59,720 nucleotides of DNA from Lysobacteraceae bacterium. Lineage in GTDB: Bacteria > Pseudomonadota > Gammaproteobacteria > Xanthomonadales > BQJN01. The notes under the pieces are model-generated. The model was given only the letters and a program-made list of their open reading frames with translations, had not been told where the DNA came from and made no database searches. The translations under genes and the position numbers were made by a program. The stretch is taken from positions 1 to 59,720 of the forward strand of contig BQJN01000011.1 in assembly GCA_021604725.1 (NCBI GenBank), written 5' to 3'. Positions 1-7,122 of the stretch are shown here, piece by piece; within the stretch, counting starts at the first letter, position 1, and each line of letters starts with the position of its first letter.

Positions 1-2
1 GG

Positions 3-86
3 TCGCTATTTGCGGCTGAAGAAAGAACGCTGACGCTGGAAGAGGTCTCTCGCGAAGTCGCGAAGAACGCAAAGGGTGCACGCTAA
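3..86 (+). CDS. C-terminal end of an unidentified protein (partial)
   Basis: An open frame enters from the left edge and ends at TAA 84-86. It gives 27 residues rich in Glu, Lys and Arg, ending in KNAKGAR, which looks like the helical tail of a soluble protein. The other two plus frames stop within the first 33 bases. No family can be named from so short a piece. It probably marks the chromosomal gene beside the integron. Integrase and this gene converge. Confidence 0.45.
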   Translation, partial: SLFAAEERTLTLEEVSREVAKNAKGAR

Positions 87-143
87 CGCGTGCTTTGGGA
101 CTTGGCTAGTAAACGCGAAAGTGGCGCACCAGCCCACCCAACC

Positions 144-195
144 GTCATTCCGAGCCGTGTCATTCCGGGCCTGGACCCGGAACCCGGAATCCAGA
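144..195. repeat. GC-rich hairpin repeat between the partial gene and intI
   Basis: TTCCGGG (163-169) and CCCGGAA (176-182) form a 7-bp stem with a 6-nt loop, preceded by the related unit CATTCCGAG and followed by a second CCCGGAAT. The pattern resembles the short intergenic CATTCCGGG...CCCGGAAT repeats seen in many proteobacterial genomes. It may also help end transcription between the convergent genes, although no T-tract follows. Confidence 0.5.
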
Positions 196-234
196 AGCGC
201 GCAGCGCCTCCCCGCCCCCTGGTCTCTGTGGTCA

Positions 235-1233
235 TCATTCTTGAATAGTTGATGAATTACTCAATACATCCAGCGGACTGGTCACGCCCATCGGGCCGGC
301 CCTCAAAACGTGTGTGTAGATCATCGTAGTCTTCACATCTCTGTGGCCTAGCAAGGTTTGAATCGTCCGAATATCTGTCCCGGACTGTAGCAGATGGGTG
401 GCGAAGGAGTGCCGCAACGTATGTGGTGTGACACGCTTTTCGATACCGCTCTCCTTCACCGCCTGCCGGATACAACGACCCACGGTTGCTTTGTTGATGT
501 GATGACGGCGACGCTGACCTGTTCTGGGGTCAGCCGATACACCTAGCGTGACAAACAGATACTGCCAAGGGAACTGCTTTGAAGCCTTAGGATACTTTCT
601 CGCCAACGCGCCAGGCATGTAAACCTGCCCCTCCCCACGTTCGAGGTCTTTTCGATGTTGCGTGCGACGTTGTTCAATTTGAGTCATCAGGGCGGCTTCC
701 AACGTGCTTGGCAATGGAACGGATCGGTCTTTGTTGCCCTTTGAGTTGCGAACTATGATGGTTCGATAGTCAAAATCGACCTCCTGAATCCGCAAGCGAA
801 TGACCTCACCAAGTCGCAGCCCAGCGCCATACATAAGCCGCGCTGGCAAGGCAGCGTTGCCGCGCAGCAAGCTCAAGACCTGCTGTATCTCGCGCCGACT
901 AAGCACCACCGGAACTCGAGGATCGCGATTCGAACGCACGCCGTTGATTACGCCATCGAGTTTATCGTTAAGAACGTTCTTGTAAAAATAGACCAACGCG
1001 TTCATGGCCTGGTTTTGTGTCGAAGCGGCGACCTTTTGATCGACGGCCAGATGGGTAAGAAACGACTCGATTAGGGCTTCGCCTGGCAGCAAGTCTTGCC
1101 GCGACGTTAGCTTGTGGTAACGTATGAACTTGGCAACCCAGCTCACGTAGCTGCGTTCAGTGGAAAGCGCGTAGTGACGGGCTCTGAGAGATAGACAAAG
1201 TTCACGAAGGATTGGAGAGCGAGGCAGGTCCAT
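235..1233 (-). CDS. intI: Integron integrase IntI (tyrosine recombinase)
   Basis: Site-specific tyrosine recombinase that inserts cassettes at attI and excises them at attC. From ATG 1233 the product is 332 aa, usual for IntI. It has an N-terminal SAM-like arm-binding domain (about 10-95), box I GAGLRLGE with catalytic R140, a Lys in KGNKDR (165-168), HTLRHSFATHLL (H271, R274), LGH (H297) and nucleophile Y306 in MIYTHV. The extra segment around 215-250 (FPWQYLF...HHINKATV) is the insertion that separates IntI from XerC/D and binds extrahelical attC bases. An upstream in-frame ATG at 1269 would add 12 residues but does not match the usual IntI start. The gene is divergent from the cassettes, the classical layout. 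All catalytic residues are present, so it is probably active. Confidence 0.97.
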   Translation of the reverse strand: MDLPRSPILRELCLSLRARHYALSTERSYVSWVAKFIRYHKLTSRQDLLPGEALIESFLTHLAVDQKVAASTQNQAMNALVYFYKNVLNDKLDGVINGVRSNRDPRVPVVLSRREIQQVLSLLRGNAALPARLMYGAGLRLGEVIRLRIQEVDFDYRTIIVRNSKGNKDRSVPLPSTLEAALMTQIEQRRTQHRKDLERGEGQVYMPGALARKYPKASKQFPWQYLFVTLGVSADPRTGQRRRHHINKATVGRCIRQAVKESGIEKRVTPHTLRHSFATHLLQSGTDIRTIQTLLGHRDVKTTMIYTHVLRAGPMGVTSPLDVLSNSSTIQE

Positions 1234-1269
1234 GCCGAATATACATCCTGTAAAAGCAGATGCACACAT

Positions 1270-1323
1270 ATTGCGCCATAGCGCAATACGGCGTCAATTG
1301 TTGCCTATAATCAGTGGTTAGGG
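1270..1323. other. Putative attI region with inverted repeat and first core site
   Basis: The region between intI and the first cassette ends in core site GTTAGGG (1317-1323), matching GTTRRRY, where cassette 1 would have joined. It holds a 7-bp inverted repeat ATTGCGC-CATA-GCGCAAT at 1270-1287, just upstream of the intI start. That repeat could be part of attI or an operator for intI. attI sequences are lineage-specific, so the left limit is an inference. Confidence 0.6.
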
Positions 1324-1327
1324 GCCA

Positions 1328-1687
1328 ATGAAAGTCTACTGGGGTTTGCGTTGTGACTTCGGCCATTCGTGGGGCGGGTTCTTTGATGAGGAACAAGAAG
1401 TACCCATGCAGTGCGCTCAAGGTCATGAGGCAGTGATGGTCACCAAACATCCTCCCGTTGATCAAGTGCAGGTCTCGTTTAGGCCCGCTGGCCGCATCGT
1501 AGACCACGTTACTCAGCAAACGCGTTTTGAACGCAAAGTCTGGCTTGTAGTTCAGAGTCTCCAAGCGGATTGGCAGCATACTTCTGCCGAGTGCTACTCT
1601 TGGCGAGAAGCAGAGCGACTGGCAAGGTTGTTTGAAGGCGTTAGCGTCGAGAAAGCCAAAATTCTAATCAAGGAACGAGAACTGTGA
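1328..1687 (+). CDS. Cassette 1: small zinc-finger-like hypothetical protein
   Basis: First cassette gene, 119 aa, ATG four bases after the attI core site. The N-terminal half carries CDFGH (residues 9-13) and CAQGH (about 36-40), two Cys-x3-His pairs that could bind one zinc. The C-terminal half is helical (SWREAERLARLFEGVSVEKAKIL) and could be a small regulatory or binding domain. No family recognised. As the promoter-proximal cassette it should be the best expressed from an intI-borne promoter. Confidence 0.75.
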   Translation: MKVYWGLRCDFGHSWGGFFDEEQEVPMQCAQGHEAVMVTKHPPVDQVQVSFRPAGRIVDHVTQQTRFERKVWLVVQSLQADWQHTSAECYSWREAERLARLFEGVSVEKAKILIKEREL

Positions 1688-1694
1688 ATACGGA

Positions 1695-1766
1695 CCCTAA
1701 CCCACTGTTGCACGTGACCGCAGCACCGCTTCGCGGCACTGCGTCACGTGAACAGAAACGTTATGA
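1695..1766 (+). repeat. attC 1 (family A)
   Basis: R'' CCCTAAC 1695-1701 and R' GTTATGA 1760-1766. Arms CACGTGAC / GTCACGTG close a stem topped by GCACCGCTTCGCGGC. R' supplies the ATG of cassette 2. Confidence 0.93.
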
Positions 1767-2113
1767 GTAAAAATATGAGTATCTCATTCGGGGACAATGT
1801 AAGGGTTTTATCGTCACCAGAAACTGATGAAAAAGGCCTTTCTGGGAAAACTGGCCAAGTCTATGGAGAAACGACTCCCTCGGTTACCTCTGTCGAAGTT
1901 ATTGGCGAAGCCAAAAAAGATTATGCAATTAATGTATCTATAGAGGGCGCTGGATCTGAGCTATGGTTTTCGCCTAATTTGCTTGAATTAATTGATCATG
2001 CTGAAGGCACAGAGATAATTATAGGCAACCATAGAGCCGTTCGTCGTGCCGATGGCAGTTGGGAAGAGTCAGAAATTTCCCCCACAAAGAAATGGTGGCA
2101 ATTTTGGCGCTAG
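1763..2113 (+). CDS. Cassette 2: hypothetical protein with KKWWQFW tail
   Basis: 116 aa, acidic and beta-rich, no signal peptide; the C-terminus ends in the aromatic-basic string KKWWQFWR. ATG 1763 lies inside the R' site of attC 1 (second ATG at 1775). The frame is open back to a GTG at 1748, but that GTG belongs to the upstream attC and is unlikely to be used. Residues 9-60 (SFGDNVRVLSSPET) have the look of a small SH3-like barrel. Function unknown. Confidence 0.75.
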   Translation: MSKNMSISFGDNVRVLSSPETDEKGLSGKTGQVYGETTPSVTSVEVIGEAKKDYAINVSIEGAGSELWFSPNLLELIDHAEGTEIIIGNHRAVRRADGSWEESEISPTKKWWQFWR

Positions 2114-2117
2114 TCAC

Positions 2118-2198
2118 TCATAACAAAGCAATTAAAAATCGCCCACAAAAAACGTGGGCTGGACTCGCTAACGCTCGCCTTTTATTGCGGCGTTAGGT
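2118..2198 (+). repeat. attC 2 (unique type)
   Basis: R'' TCATAAC 2118-2124, R' GTTAGGT 2192-2198. The middle differs from all other sites: an AT-rich left arm, then GCCCAC/GTGGGC, and a GCTAACGCTCGCC segment. Confidence 0.8.
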
Positions 2199-2206
2199 GG
2201 TTTGAG

Positions 2207-2560
2207 GTGTCGTGGCTGAGGTTTCTCTTCTCATGGAACGGCAGAGTCGGCCCAACGGGCTACGCAATGGGTTGGGTCGTAAACCTATCCGTTGCAGTCG
2301 CGACATTTTTGCTGCAACCCTCGGTTCCACTTGGATACAGGAGTTACTTCATCGGCACTGCCATTGTCCTCGTAGCCCTAAGTTTGCTTTCGTTCGTTTT
2401 TCGTCGGTACCATGACCTAGGCCAGAAAGTACCTGTAAAGGTTGCGGTAATGGAAATACCGGGATACACCGCTATGAAAGATCTAACCGAAATGTTCCGT
2501 CTGTTCATAGCACCAGGCGACCCAAACGAGAACAAGCATGGTCCTCCGCCCAAGTTTTGA
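2207..2560 (+). CDS. Cassette 3: DUF805 inner-membrane protein
   Basis: 117 aa with GTG start. It follows the DUF805 plan: N-terminal WLRFLFSWNGRVGP, two or more membrane helices (about 20-68), the RRYHDLG signature (66-72) and the terminal GDPNENKHGPPP motif typical of YhaH/YhaI-type proteins. These are small inner-membrane proteins of unknown biochemical role, often found in phage and integron cassettes. Family assignment is good; function is open. Confidence 0.88.
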   Translation: MSWLRFLFSWNGRVGPTGYAMGWVVNLSVAVATFLLQPSVPLGYRSYFIGTAIVLVALSLLSFVFRRYHDLGQKVPVKVAVMEIPGYTAMKDLTEMFRLFIAPGDPNENKHGPPPKF

Positions 2561-2572
2561 GTGTTACATGTC

Positions 2573-2644
2573 ACCTAACCCACTGTTGCACGTGACCGTA
2601 GCACCGCTTCGCGGCACTACGTCACGTGAACAAAAACGTTAGCC
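2573..2644 (+). repeat. attC 3 (family A)
   Basis: R'' ACCTAAC 2573-2579 and R' GTTAGCC 2638-2644. Differs from attC 1 in a few bases; C-to-T and G-to-A changes in the two arms keep GACCGTAG/CTACGTC paired. Confidence 0.93.
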
Positions 2645-2645
2645 T

Positions 2646-2996
2646 ATGAGTCACTCTGGACCAATACTGCGCAAGGGAAGGGTCTATTTCCACTGTACTT
2701 ACCGGCTTCGAGATCTACCCGTACCTGAAATTGAAACATGGGTATACGCGGGAACCAATCTCAACGGAGAGACTGACGCCGAGTACCATTACTTCGAACG
2801 CCCAGAGCTGCATTATGCGAAAGAGATGGCGACAGAAGCACCAGGCCACCTCGCGTCCGAATCAAAAATCGAGCGCGAGCAACCGCGCATGCGGCTAGAC
2901 GAATCTTCAGTAGAGTCGCTCATCTATGACCTTGGCGGGCTAGAGGAATGGCTCAGGAATCTCAGAAAAGAACCAAATGCAGAGAACGCTTTCTAA
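2646..2996 (+). CDS. Cassette 4: hypothetical protein
   Basis: 116 aa, ATG two bases after attC 3. The first half reads as beta strands (GRVYFHCTYRLRD, IETWVYAGTN) and the second as charged helices ending DLGGLEEWLRNLRK. No membrane segment or signal peptide. Not recognised. Confidence 0.72.
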   Translation: MSHSGPILRKGRVYFHCTYRLRDLPVPEIETWVYAGTNLNGETDAEYHYFERPELHYAKEMATEAPGHLASESKIEREQPRMRLDESSVESLIYDLGGLEEWLRNLRKEPNAENAF

Positions 2997-3005
2997 CTCA
3001 CGCCC

Positions 3006-3065
3006 GGCTAACCAACAAATGCACTGGACCGGCCTGCGGCCGTCCAGTGATTCGCGGCGTTAGGG
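3006..3065 (+). repeat. attC 4 (family B)
   Basis: R'' GGCTAAC 3006-3012, R' GTTAGGG 3059-3065; arms CACTGGACCGGCC / GGCCGTCCAGTG around a TGC loop. Confidence 0.93.
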
Positions 3066-3077
3066 AATAAAACTTCG

Positions 3078-3383
3078 ATGAACAGGTTTCAACGGATTCA
3101 AATGAACGCCTGGTGGAAGCTGCGAGATACGGATCGCGTGACTCTGGGTAGTTTTCTTGGAGCCCAGCCTCGACCGGTTCTCTGGCTTTGGCTTGTCACT
3201 TACGCAGCATGGGGCGTTCTTGAGTATTACGGCCTAAGCTCATGGCCGCTTCGGTTGGTCGTGTTCGCTAGCTTCTATTTCGTTGTCATGCAATACCTAA
3301 GACTCAGGTTGTATTGGCCAGTCCAACGTCAGGCAATAGATTGGTCTAAGGTCGAGAGAATGGTTAGTCGAGATGATCCCTAA
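3078..3383 (+). CDS. Cassette 5: small membrane protein
   Basis: 101 aa. Two hydrophobic stretches, WLWLVTYAAWGVLEYYG (about 36-53) and LRLVVFASFYFVVMQYL (about 58-75), flanked by basic residues, predict a two-helix inner-membrane protein with both ends in the cytoplasm. The N-terminus (MNRFQRIQMNAWWKLRDTDR) is amphipathic. The stop overlaps the attC R'' site. Not recognised. Confidence 0.72.
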   Translation: MNRFQRIQMNAWWKLRDTDRVTLGSFLGAQPRPVLWLWLVTYAAWGVLEYYGLSSWPLRLVVFASFYFVVMQYLRLRLYWPVQRQAIDWSKVERMVSRDDP

Positions 3384-3449
3384 CCCGCTGTTGCACGTGA
3401 CCGCAGCACCGCTACGCGGCACTACGTCACGTGAACAAAAACGTTAAGT
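3378..3449 (+). repeat. attC 5 (family A)
   Basis: R'' CCCTAAC 3378-3384, R' GTTAAGT 3443-3449; loop side reads CGCTACGCGG in place of CGCTTCGCGG. Confidence 0.93.
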
Positions 3450-3454
3450 TTTCA

Positions 3455-3799
3455 ATGAAGGGCAATGGCAAGGCATTCAGGCTCTGGTTGGAATTCGAGG
3501 TTGGCGAACCGCTTGATCAGCCAGCAAATCGACCAACGCAGAATTTTTGCAATATCAGCGTCACACTGCCCGATGGGCGACGTTACGCGATGAATGTCTG
3601 GACATTTGATTTCTTACCCCTGGCCAGGTACGACTGGCCCTACGAGGAGACACCCGATCAGGTTCCAGCAAAATACGTTCTGCCGCCGGACCTGTTCGTA
3701 GAAAGGTTGGATAGAGAAACTATCGAATGCGTGGTCGCAAAGTTGCTAGAAAATGATGAAATGGATGGGCAGTGGTTGTGCGAAGATGAAGAAACTTAA
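3455..3799 (+). CDS. Cassette 6: acidic hypothetical protein
   Basis: 114 aa, strongly acidic C-terminus (DGQWLCEDEET). ATG 3455 follows attC 5; a GTG at 3431 in the same frame lies inside attC and is rejected as the start. It contains NISVTLPDGRRYAMNVWTF and YVLPPDLFVERLDRETIE, the style of small soluble cassette or immunity-type proteins. No family is claimed. The stop codon overlaps R'' of the next attC. Confidence 0.72.
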   Translation: MKGNGKAFRLWLEFEVGEPLDQPANRPTQNFCNISVTLPDGRRYAMNVWTFDFLPLARYDWPYEETPDQVPAKYVLPPDLFVERLDRETIECVVAKLLENDEMDGQWLCEDEET

Positions 3800-3865
3800 C
3801 CCATCGTTCAACCTGACCTCCGCACCGCTTCGCGGCGCTGCGGCAGGTTAACTCCAACGTTATTG
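3794..3865 (+). repeat. attC 6 (family A2)
   Basis: R'' ACTTAAC 3794-3800, R' GTTATTG 3859-3865; arms AACCTGACCTCCGC / GCGGCAGGTT, distinct from family A. Confidence 0.9.
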
Positions 3866-3868
3866 ACC

Positions 3869-4342
3869 ATGAATACCACCGTAGTAATGTCCATTGCCGC
3901 AATAATTATCGTTGCGTTCTTGCTTACGCGTCGGTCTTCTACTTCGTCGCCAAAGAGTGTAGTTTTGGGTGACATACCGTCGATATTCAGAGTCATGGCT
4001 ACTGCCGGAACAGAAGGCTCCTTTGCCGTATTTATACCGGCGAGCCGCGGGAGTGGCGACCCCCTCAACATTCAGTTCTCGGTCGAGAACGAGGTCATAG
4101 GACTAGATTGGTGCCTAATATCCAGCGTCAACGTGGCTGACGAAGAGAAGTTTACGGCCTTTGCCAAATCCCAAGGAAGCACTCCGGAACTCAAGGAAAT
4201 GAACGGCGTCAAATACCTGCGCGTCGAGGGTCATTCAGCCCTAAACCTCTGTACCAACGTGCTAACAGAAATTTACGGTGTAAATGAAAACGAGAGAATG
4301 GAGTTCATTATCGATGGGTTCGAGTGGCAAAAAGACCCTTAG
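3869..4342 (+). CDS. Cassette 7: membrane-anchored hypothetical protein
   Basis: 157 aa. Residues 5-20 (VVMSIAAIIIVAFLLT) form a single N-terminal membrane anchor followed by RRSS, leaving a roughly 130-residue domain, probably periplasmic. The domain has repeated strand-like stretches and ends in a helix-strand ERMEFIIDGFEW. Its natural attC is not directly downstream because an IS30 element begins right at the stop codon. Not recognised. Confidence 0.7.
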   Translation: MNTTVVMSIAAIIIVAFLLTRRSSTSSPKSVVLGDIPSIFRVMATAGTEGSFAVFIPASRGSGDPLNIQFSVENEVIGLDWCLISSVNVADEEKFTAFAKSQGSTPELKEMNGVKYLRVEGHSALNLCTNVLTEIYGVNENERMEFIIDGFEWQKDP

Positions 4343-5400
4343 TATCAAGTTTGAAGTGCGACGGTAATTCCTAACGCCCATAATATATTTCCTCTGGTGT
4401 CTTGTATCCGAATCTTTTCCTTGGTCGTCGATTTAGTTTCCGTGCAATGGCGTCACATTGCTGCTGGGTTATATGCTCCATGCTTTCGGTCTTGGGCAAG
4501 TATTGGCGAATCAGGCCGTTGACGTTTTCATTGCTACCGCGCTCCCATGAATGATATGGCGTAGAGAAATAGAATTTGACCGCACAGCAATCTTCAATGA
4601 GTTTGTATTGGTGAAACTCCGTGCCATTGTCAGATGTGATGGTCTTTACGTTCCTCGGGTCGCGATTGATCAAGCGGACGGTCTTCTTGTTTAACGAGTA
4701 GGTCGTCTTATCTCGGAGCTTGCCGATCAACACATAGCCCGACTTGCGCTCTAGCAGCGTCACGATGCAGTGAGTACTGCCTCTGCCATGAACCGTATCT
4801 ATCTCCCAGTGACCCTTGTACCGCCTGCCCTCTACGCTTTTTGGGCGTTCAGAGATGTGGCGCTTGCCTGCAAGGCGGCCGCGGCTGTCATAGGATCTGT
4901 AGCGTTTTCGTCGTCGCTTGGATGATTGCCTCAGGTGGGTCCAAAGCTTTCCGCCATTCGCTTTGTCTCTCCAAATGTACTTGTAAATGGTCTCGTGACT
5001 CAGTCGGCGTTTCATGAGCTTCTTGCGACGAATATAACCAACGACCTGCTCGGGGCTGAATTTCATGCGTAGTAGCTTGCGTACTATCTTGAAATGGCGA
5101 TCGGAGTACTGCCGGTTTCGGCGTGATCGGCTACGCCGGGAACGCGTACGACTGTCCGCTTTACTTGGCCGGTAATGGCCGTCTGTGGAATGGCAACAGT
5201 TGCGCTGAAACTCTCGATGAATAGTGCTCCTATGACGACCTAAGAGCTTCGCAATTCGAACGATGGCAAGCCCCTGTACACGATACGCGGCGATCCTGTA
5301 TCGTTCATCTCTGGTGATCTGTTGGTATTTCATTGGCTCGATTCACTTCTTGGCGGGAGCGAAAAGATCCTAGTATCACAGGTCACCTCTATTTTTGGAC
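4343..5400 (-). mobile_element. IS30-family insertion sequence
   Basis: One transposase gene fills the element. Probable imperfect terminal repeats are CAAGTTTGAAGTG at the left (4346-4358) and its weak counterpart near 5384-5396, read as AAAAATAGAGGTG on the minus strand. These ends give about 1.05 kb, usual for IS30 elements. A promoter-like TGTGATACT on the minus strand lies just inside the right end. The insertion falls between the stop of cassette 7 and the next complete attC. Exact ends and target duplication are not resolved. Confidence 0.8.
4371..5333 (-). CDS. IS30-family transposase
   Basis: 320 aa DDE transposase that moves the enclosing element. N-terminal helix-turn-helix (about 7-45: DERYRIAAYRVQG...RIAKLLGRHRSTIHREF), a basic linker (60-75), then the integrase core with D179 in HWEIDTVHG, D235 in TSDNGTEFH and E269 in SNENVNG. 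The D-E spacing of 33 residues is the IS30 arrangement, and C-terminal NRRPRKRFGYKTPEE is the family signature. Full length with no disruption, so possibly active. Confidence 0.95.
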   Translation of the reverse strand: MKYQQITRDERYRIAAYRVQGLAIVRIAKLLGRHRSTIHREFQRNCCHSTDGHYRPSKADSRTRSRRSRSRRNRQYSDRHFKIVRKLLRMKFSPEQVVGYIRRKKLMKRRLSHETIYKYIWRDKANGGKLWTHLRQSSKRRRKRYRSYDSRGRLAGKRHISERPKSVEGRRYKGHWEIDTVHGRGSTHCIVTLLERKSGYVLIGKLRDKTTYSLNKKTVRLINRDPRNVKTITSDNGTEFHQYKLIEDCCAVKFYFSTPYHSWERGSNENVNGLIRQYLPKTESMEHITQQQCDAIARKLNRRPRKRFGYKTPEEIYYGR

Positions 5401-5431
5401 CGGGTGTCGCGGTTAGTTTATGAATTCGGGC

Positions 5432-5492
5432 CCAATAACAAACAAATGCACTGGACCGGCCTTTGGCCGTCCAGTGATTTGAGGCGTTATGC
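5432..5492 (+). repeat. attC 7 (family B)
   Basis: CCAATAAC from 5432 and R' GTTATGC 5486-5492. Probably the displaced 3' end of cassette 7, pushed away by the IS. R' provides the ATG of the next gene. Confidence 0.9.
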
Positions 5493-5911
5493 AGAGTAGC
5501 TTGGCACAAATCCTCAAATGGCGCGGGCTCACCTTCATGGTCGTCACTGGGGCACTTCTAAACGCCTATGCCACGTTCGCCTTTGCTGGGCCCGCGTGGC
5601 CAGAGGTTGCGTTGAGTGCAGTAGTCGGTGCGGCCCCTCTATTGGTGCTGTTTTCATGGGGCGATCGAAATTTCGAGCTAAGCTGGCTTCGTAAATTGTG
5701 GAAGCCTTCAGTTGTCATGCTGGGTTTACTTGGCCTAGTGTTGTATTTCCTCAACGGTCTGAACGCGGAGGAAGTTTCGGGTAGCGAACAAATGAGCGTC
5801 TTCATGCTGCCCGTATTTCTTCTTCTGGCCTATCTAACGTGCATCTTGCTAGCCGAGGTGCTATCAGGGGCCAGTGGCTTGTCAAAAAAAGTGAAGGGAA
5901 AAAATGCATAA
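5489..5911 (+). CDS. Cassette 8: polytopic membrane protein
   Basis: 140 aa with four predicted membrane helices (about 13-33, 37-56, 71-88, 103-125) and a basic C-terminus SKKVKGKN, so both ends are probably cytoplasmic. ATG 5489 lies within the R' site. No catalytic motif is visible and no family was recognised. Confidence 0.75.
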   Translation: MQSSLAQILKWRGLTFMVVTGALLNAYATFAFAGPAWPEVALSAVVGAAPLLVLFSWGDRNFELSWLRKLWKPSVVMLGLLGLVLYFLNGLNAEEVSGSEQMSVFMLPVFLLLAYLTCILLAEVLSGASGLSKKVKGKNA

Positions 5912-5962
5912 CGAAGCGCTGCAGGTGACCAGCAAGCTGGCACCTGAGCTTGGGTGTTATAG
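5906..5962 (+). repeat. attC 8 (family D)
   Basis: R'' GCATAAC 5906-5912, R' GTTATAG 5956-5962; short arms CAGGTGACCAGC / GCTGGCACCTG. Confidence 0.9.
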
Positions 5963-5970
5963 TTACTGAA

Positions 5971-6336
5971 ATGAGACGGAACACCCCGCAATCGAAGAAA
6001 GTGCTGGACTACGTCAAGCGGCGAGAAAACTGCGTGGGTGAGAACACAAAGAATTCACGCAAGGCAATCCACAAGCGAAAGCGTTGGGTCAATCGAGCGT
6101 ACCGCAAAGCTGTAAACAATATTCTCTCAAACTCATCGCAACAGGAAAACGAATTCGAGCAGGTCGAGAACATCCAACGTCACGGGTGGCGCAAGTACCC
6201 AGACCAACTCAGCATAGAAGCTGAAGAATCGAAGTGGGCGGGCAGTAGCCGCTTTGCGGCCAAACCCAACCGCAGCCCTCTGCGAAAAGAGGCGATCAAA
6301 CGGCTTAGGAGAAGTAAAGTTGGCACCGATCTATAA
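5971..6336 (+). CDS. Cassette 9: basic cassette protein (RNTPQSKK type)
   Basis: 121 aa, very basic. The N-terminal stretch MRRNTPQSKKVLDYVKRREN...GENTKNSRKAI resembles a hypothetical protein type often met in integron cassettes of environmental and pathogenic bacteria. The charge suggests nucleic-acid binding, but nothing more specific shows. ATG 5971 is chosen over an in-frame TTG at 5950 that lies within attC 8. Confidence 0.78.
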   Translation: MRRNTPQSKKVLDYVKRRENCVGENTKNSRKAIHKRKRWVNRAYRKAVNNILSNSSQQENEFEQVENIQRHGWRKYPDQLSIEAEESKWAGSSRFAAKPNRSPLRKEAIKRLRRSKVGTDL

Positions 6337-6391
6337 CAAACAAATGCACACGGACCAGCCTTCGGCTGGCCGGTGATTTGAGGCGTTATGG
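6331..6391 (+). repeat. attC 9 (family B2)
   Basis: R'' CTATAAC 6331-6337, R' GTTATGG 6385-6391; arms CGGACCAGCC / GGCTGGCCGG. Confidence 0.92.
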
Positions 6392-6412
6392 TTCATAGGA
6401 GATCATTTCAAA

Positions 6413-6667
6413 ATGTCAGTATCAAAGGCAGACTTAATTAAAGAGTTGGCAAAACTCAAGCAGTTCCCGGACCTGCAGAAGCTCATCGAGGACGGAAAGG
6501 TTAGAAAGAGTGGGGCATGGGTTGAAATTCTGGATATCTCCGTACTCGAGGAATTATCCCCTTGGGTCGTGAGTGTAAAAACTGCCACATCCAAAAACGC
6601 GAAAGTTAAGCTCTCGAAGCCATCTAAATCCCTTCAGAAGTTGCTGCGGCAAGAAGTTGAAACATAA
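6413..6667 (+). CDS. Cassette 10: small lysine-rich hypothetical protein
   Basis: 84 aa. A good ribosome site (ATAGGAGAT, about 6395) precedes ATG 6413. It reads as helix (KADLIKELAKLKQFPDLQKLI), short strands, then helix, with many lysines and no membrane segment. Not recognised. Confidence 0.7.
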   Translation: MSVSKADLIKELAKLKQFPDLQKLIEDGKVRKSGAWVEILDISVLEELSPWVVSVKTATSKNAKVKLSKPSKSLQKLLRQEVET

Positions 6668-6722
6668 CAAACAAATGCACACGGACCGGCCTTCGGCCGG
6701 CCGGTGATTTGCGGCGTTAAGT
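6662..6722 (+). repeat. attC 10 (family B2)
   Basis: R'' ACATAAC 6662-6668, R' GTTAAGT 6716-6722; arms CGGACCGGCC / GGCCGGCCGG. Confidence 0.92.
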
Positions 6723-6726
6723 AATC

Positions 6727-7044
6727 GTGCCTACACCTTACTACCAATTCCATACAGTCCCATTCTCGTTCGATGTAGTCTGGGCGCATTTAACCTCTTT
6801 TCCAGGGGCACTCGGCTATGTCGTGTCAAGAGTTAGTGATGAGCAAATCGAATTAACGCGATTCCGGTGGGCCAAGGATAAGGTCTTGATTCAAGCCGAA
6901 CCTGGAGAAAACCAGGGCGATACCAAAGTTGTTGTCGCATGTTTTGAAAGCAAGCTACGTCACGGTCCTTTCCGACGCGAACCGAATCTCGAATTGACCG
7001 AGTTTGGATTCGCGGTATCTAACCACCTCAGCGGCCTTCGGTAA
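6727..7044 (+). CDS. Cassette 11: hypothetical protein
   Basis: 105 aa, GTG start four bases after attC 10. Mixed alpha/beta: FDVVWAHLTSFPGALGYVV, then strands QIELTRFRW, KVLIQAEPG and KVVVACFES, an order reminiscent of small START-like folds, though no signature confirms this. The final residues NHLSGL probably form a helix. Function unknown. Confidence 0.68.
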   Translation: MPTPYYQFHTVPFSFDVVWAHLTSFPGALGYVVSRVSDEQIELTRFRWAKDKVLIQAEPGENQGDTKVVVACFESKLRHGPFRREPNLELTEFGFAVSNHLSGLR

Positions 7045-7061
7045 GGGAAGATGTTAGTCTC

Positions 7062-7122
7062 ACTTAACCAAAGGTTCGAGGTGACCGGCGCAAGCGCCGG
7101 CACCTCAACCTAGGCGTTATGT
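7062..7122 (+). repeat. attC 11 (family C)
   Basis: R'' ACTTAAC 7062-7068, R' GTTATGT 7116-7122; arms GAGGTGACCGGCG / CGCCGGCACCTC. R' carries the next start codon. Confidence 0.92.

Noticed and set aside
1246..1260. CTGTAAAAGCAG upstream of intI as a LexA box
   Set aside because: The spacing between CTG and CAG is 6, while the gammaproteobacterial SOS box needs 10. No proper LexA site seen near the intI start.
4340..5378. 8-base direct repeat TAGTATCA at 4340-4347 and 5371-5378 as the IS30 target duplication
   Set aside because: IS30 elements usually duplicate 2-3 bases, and the second copy would lie inside the element if its right end is near 5400. The ends it implies do not form an inverted repeat.
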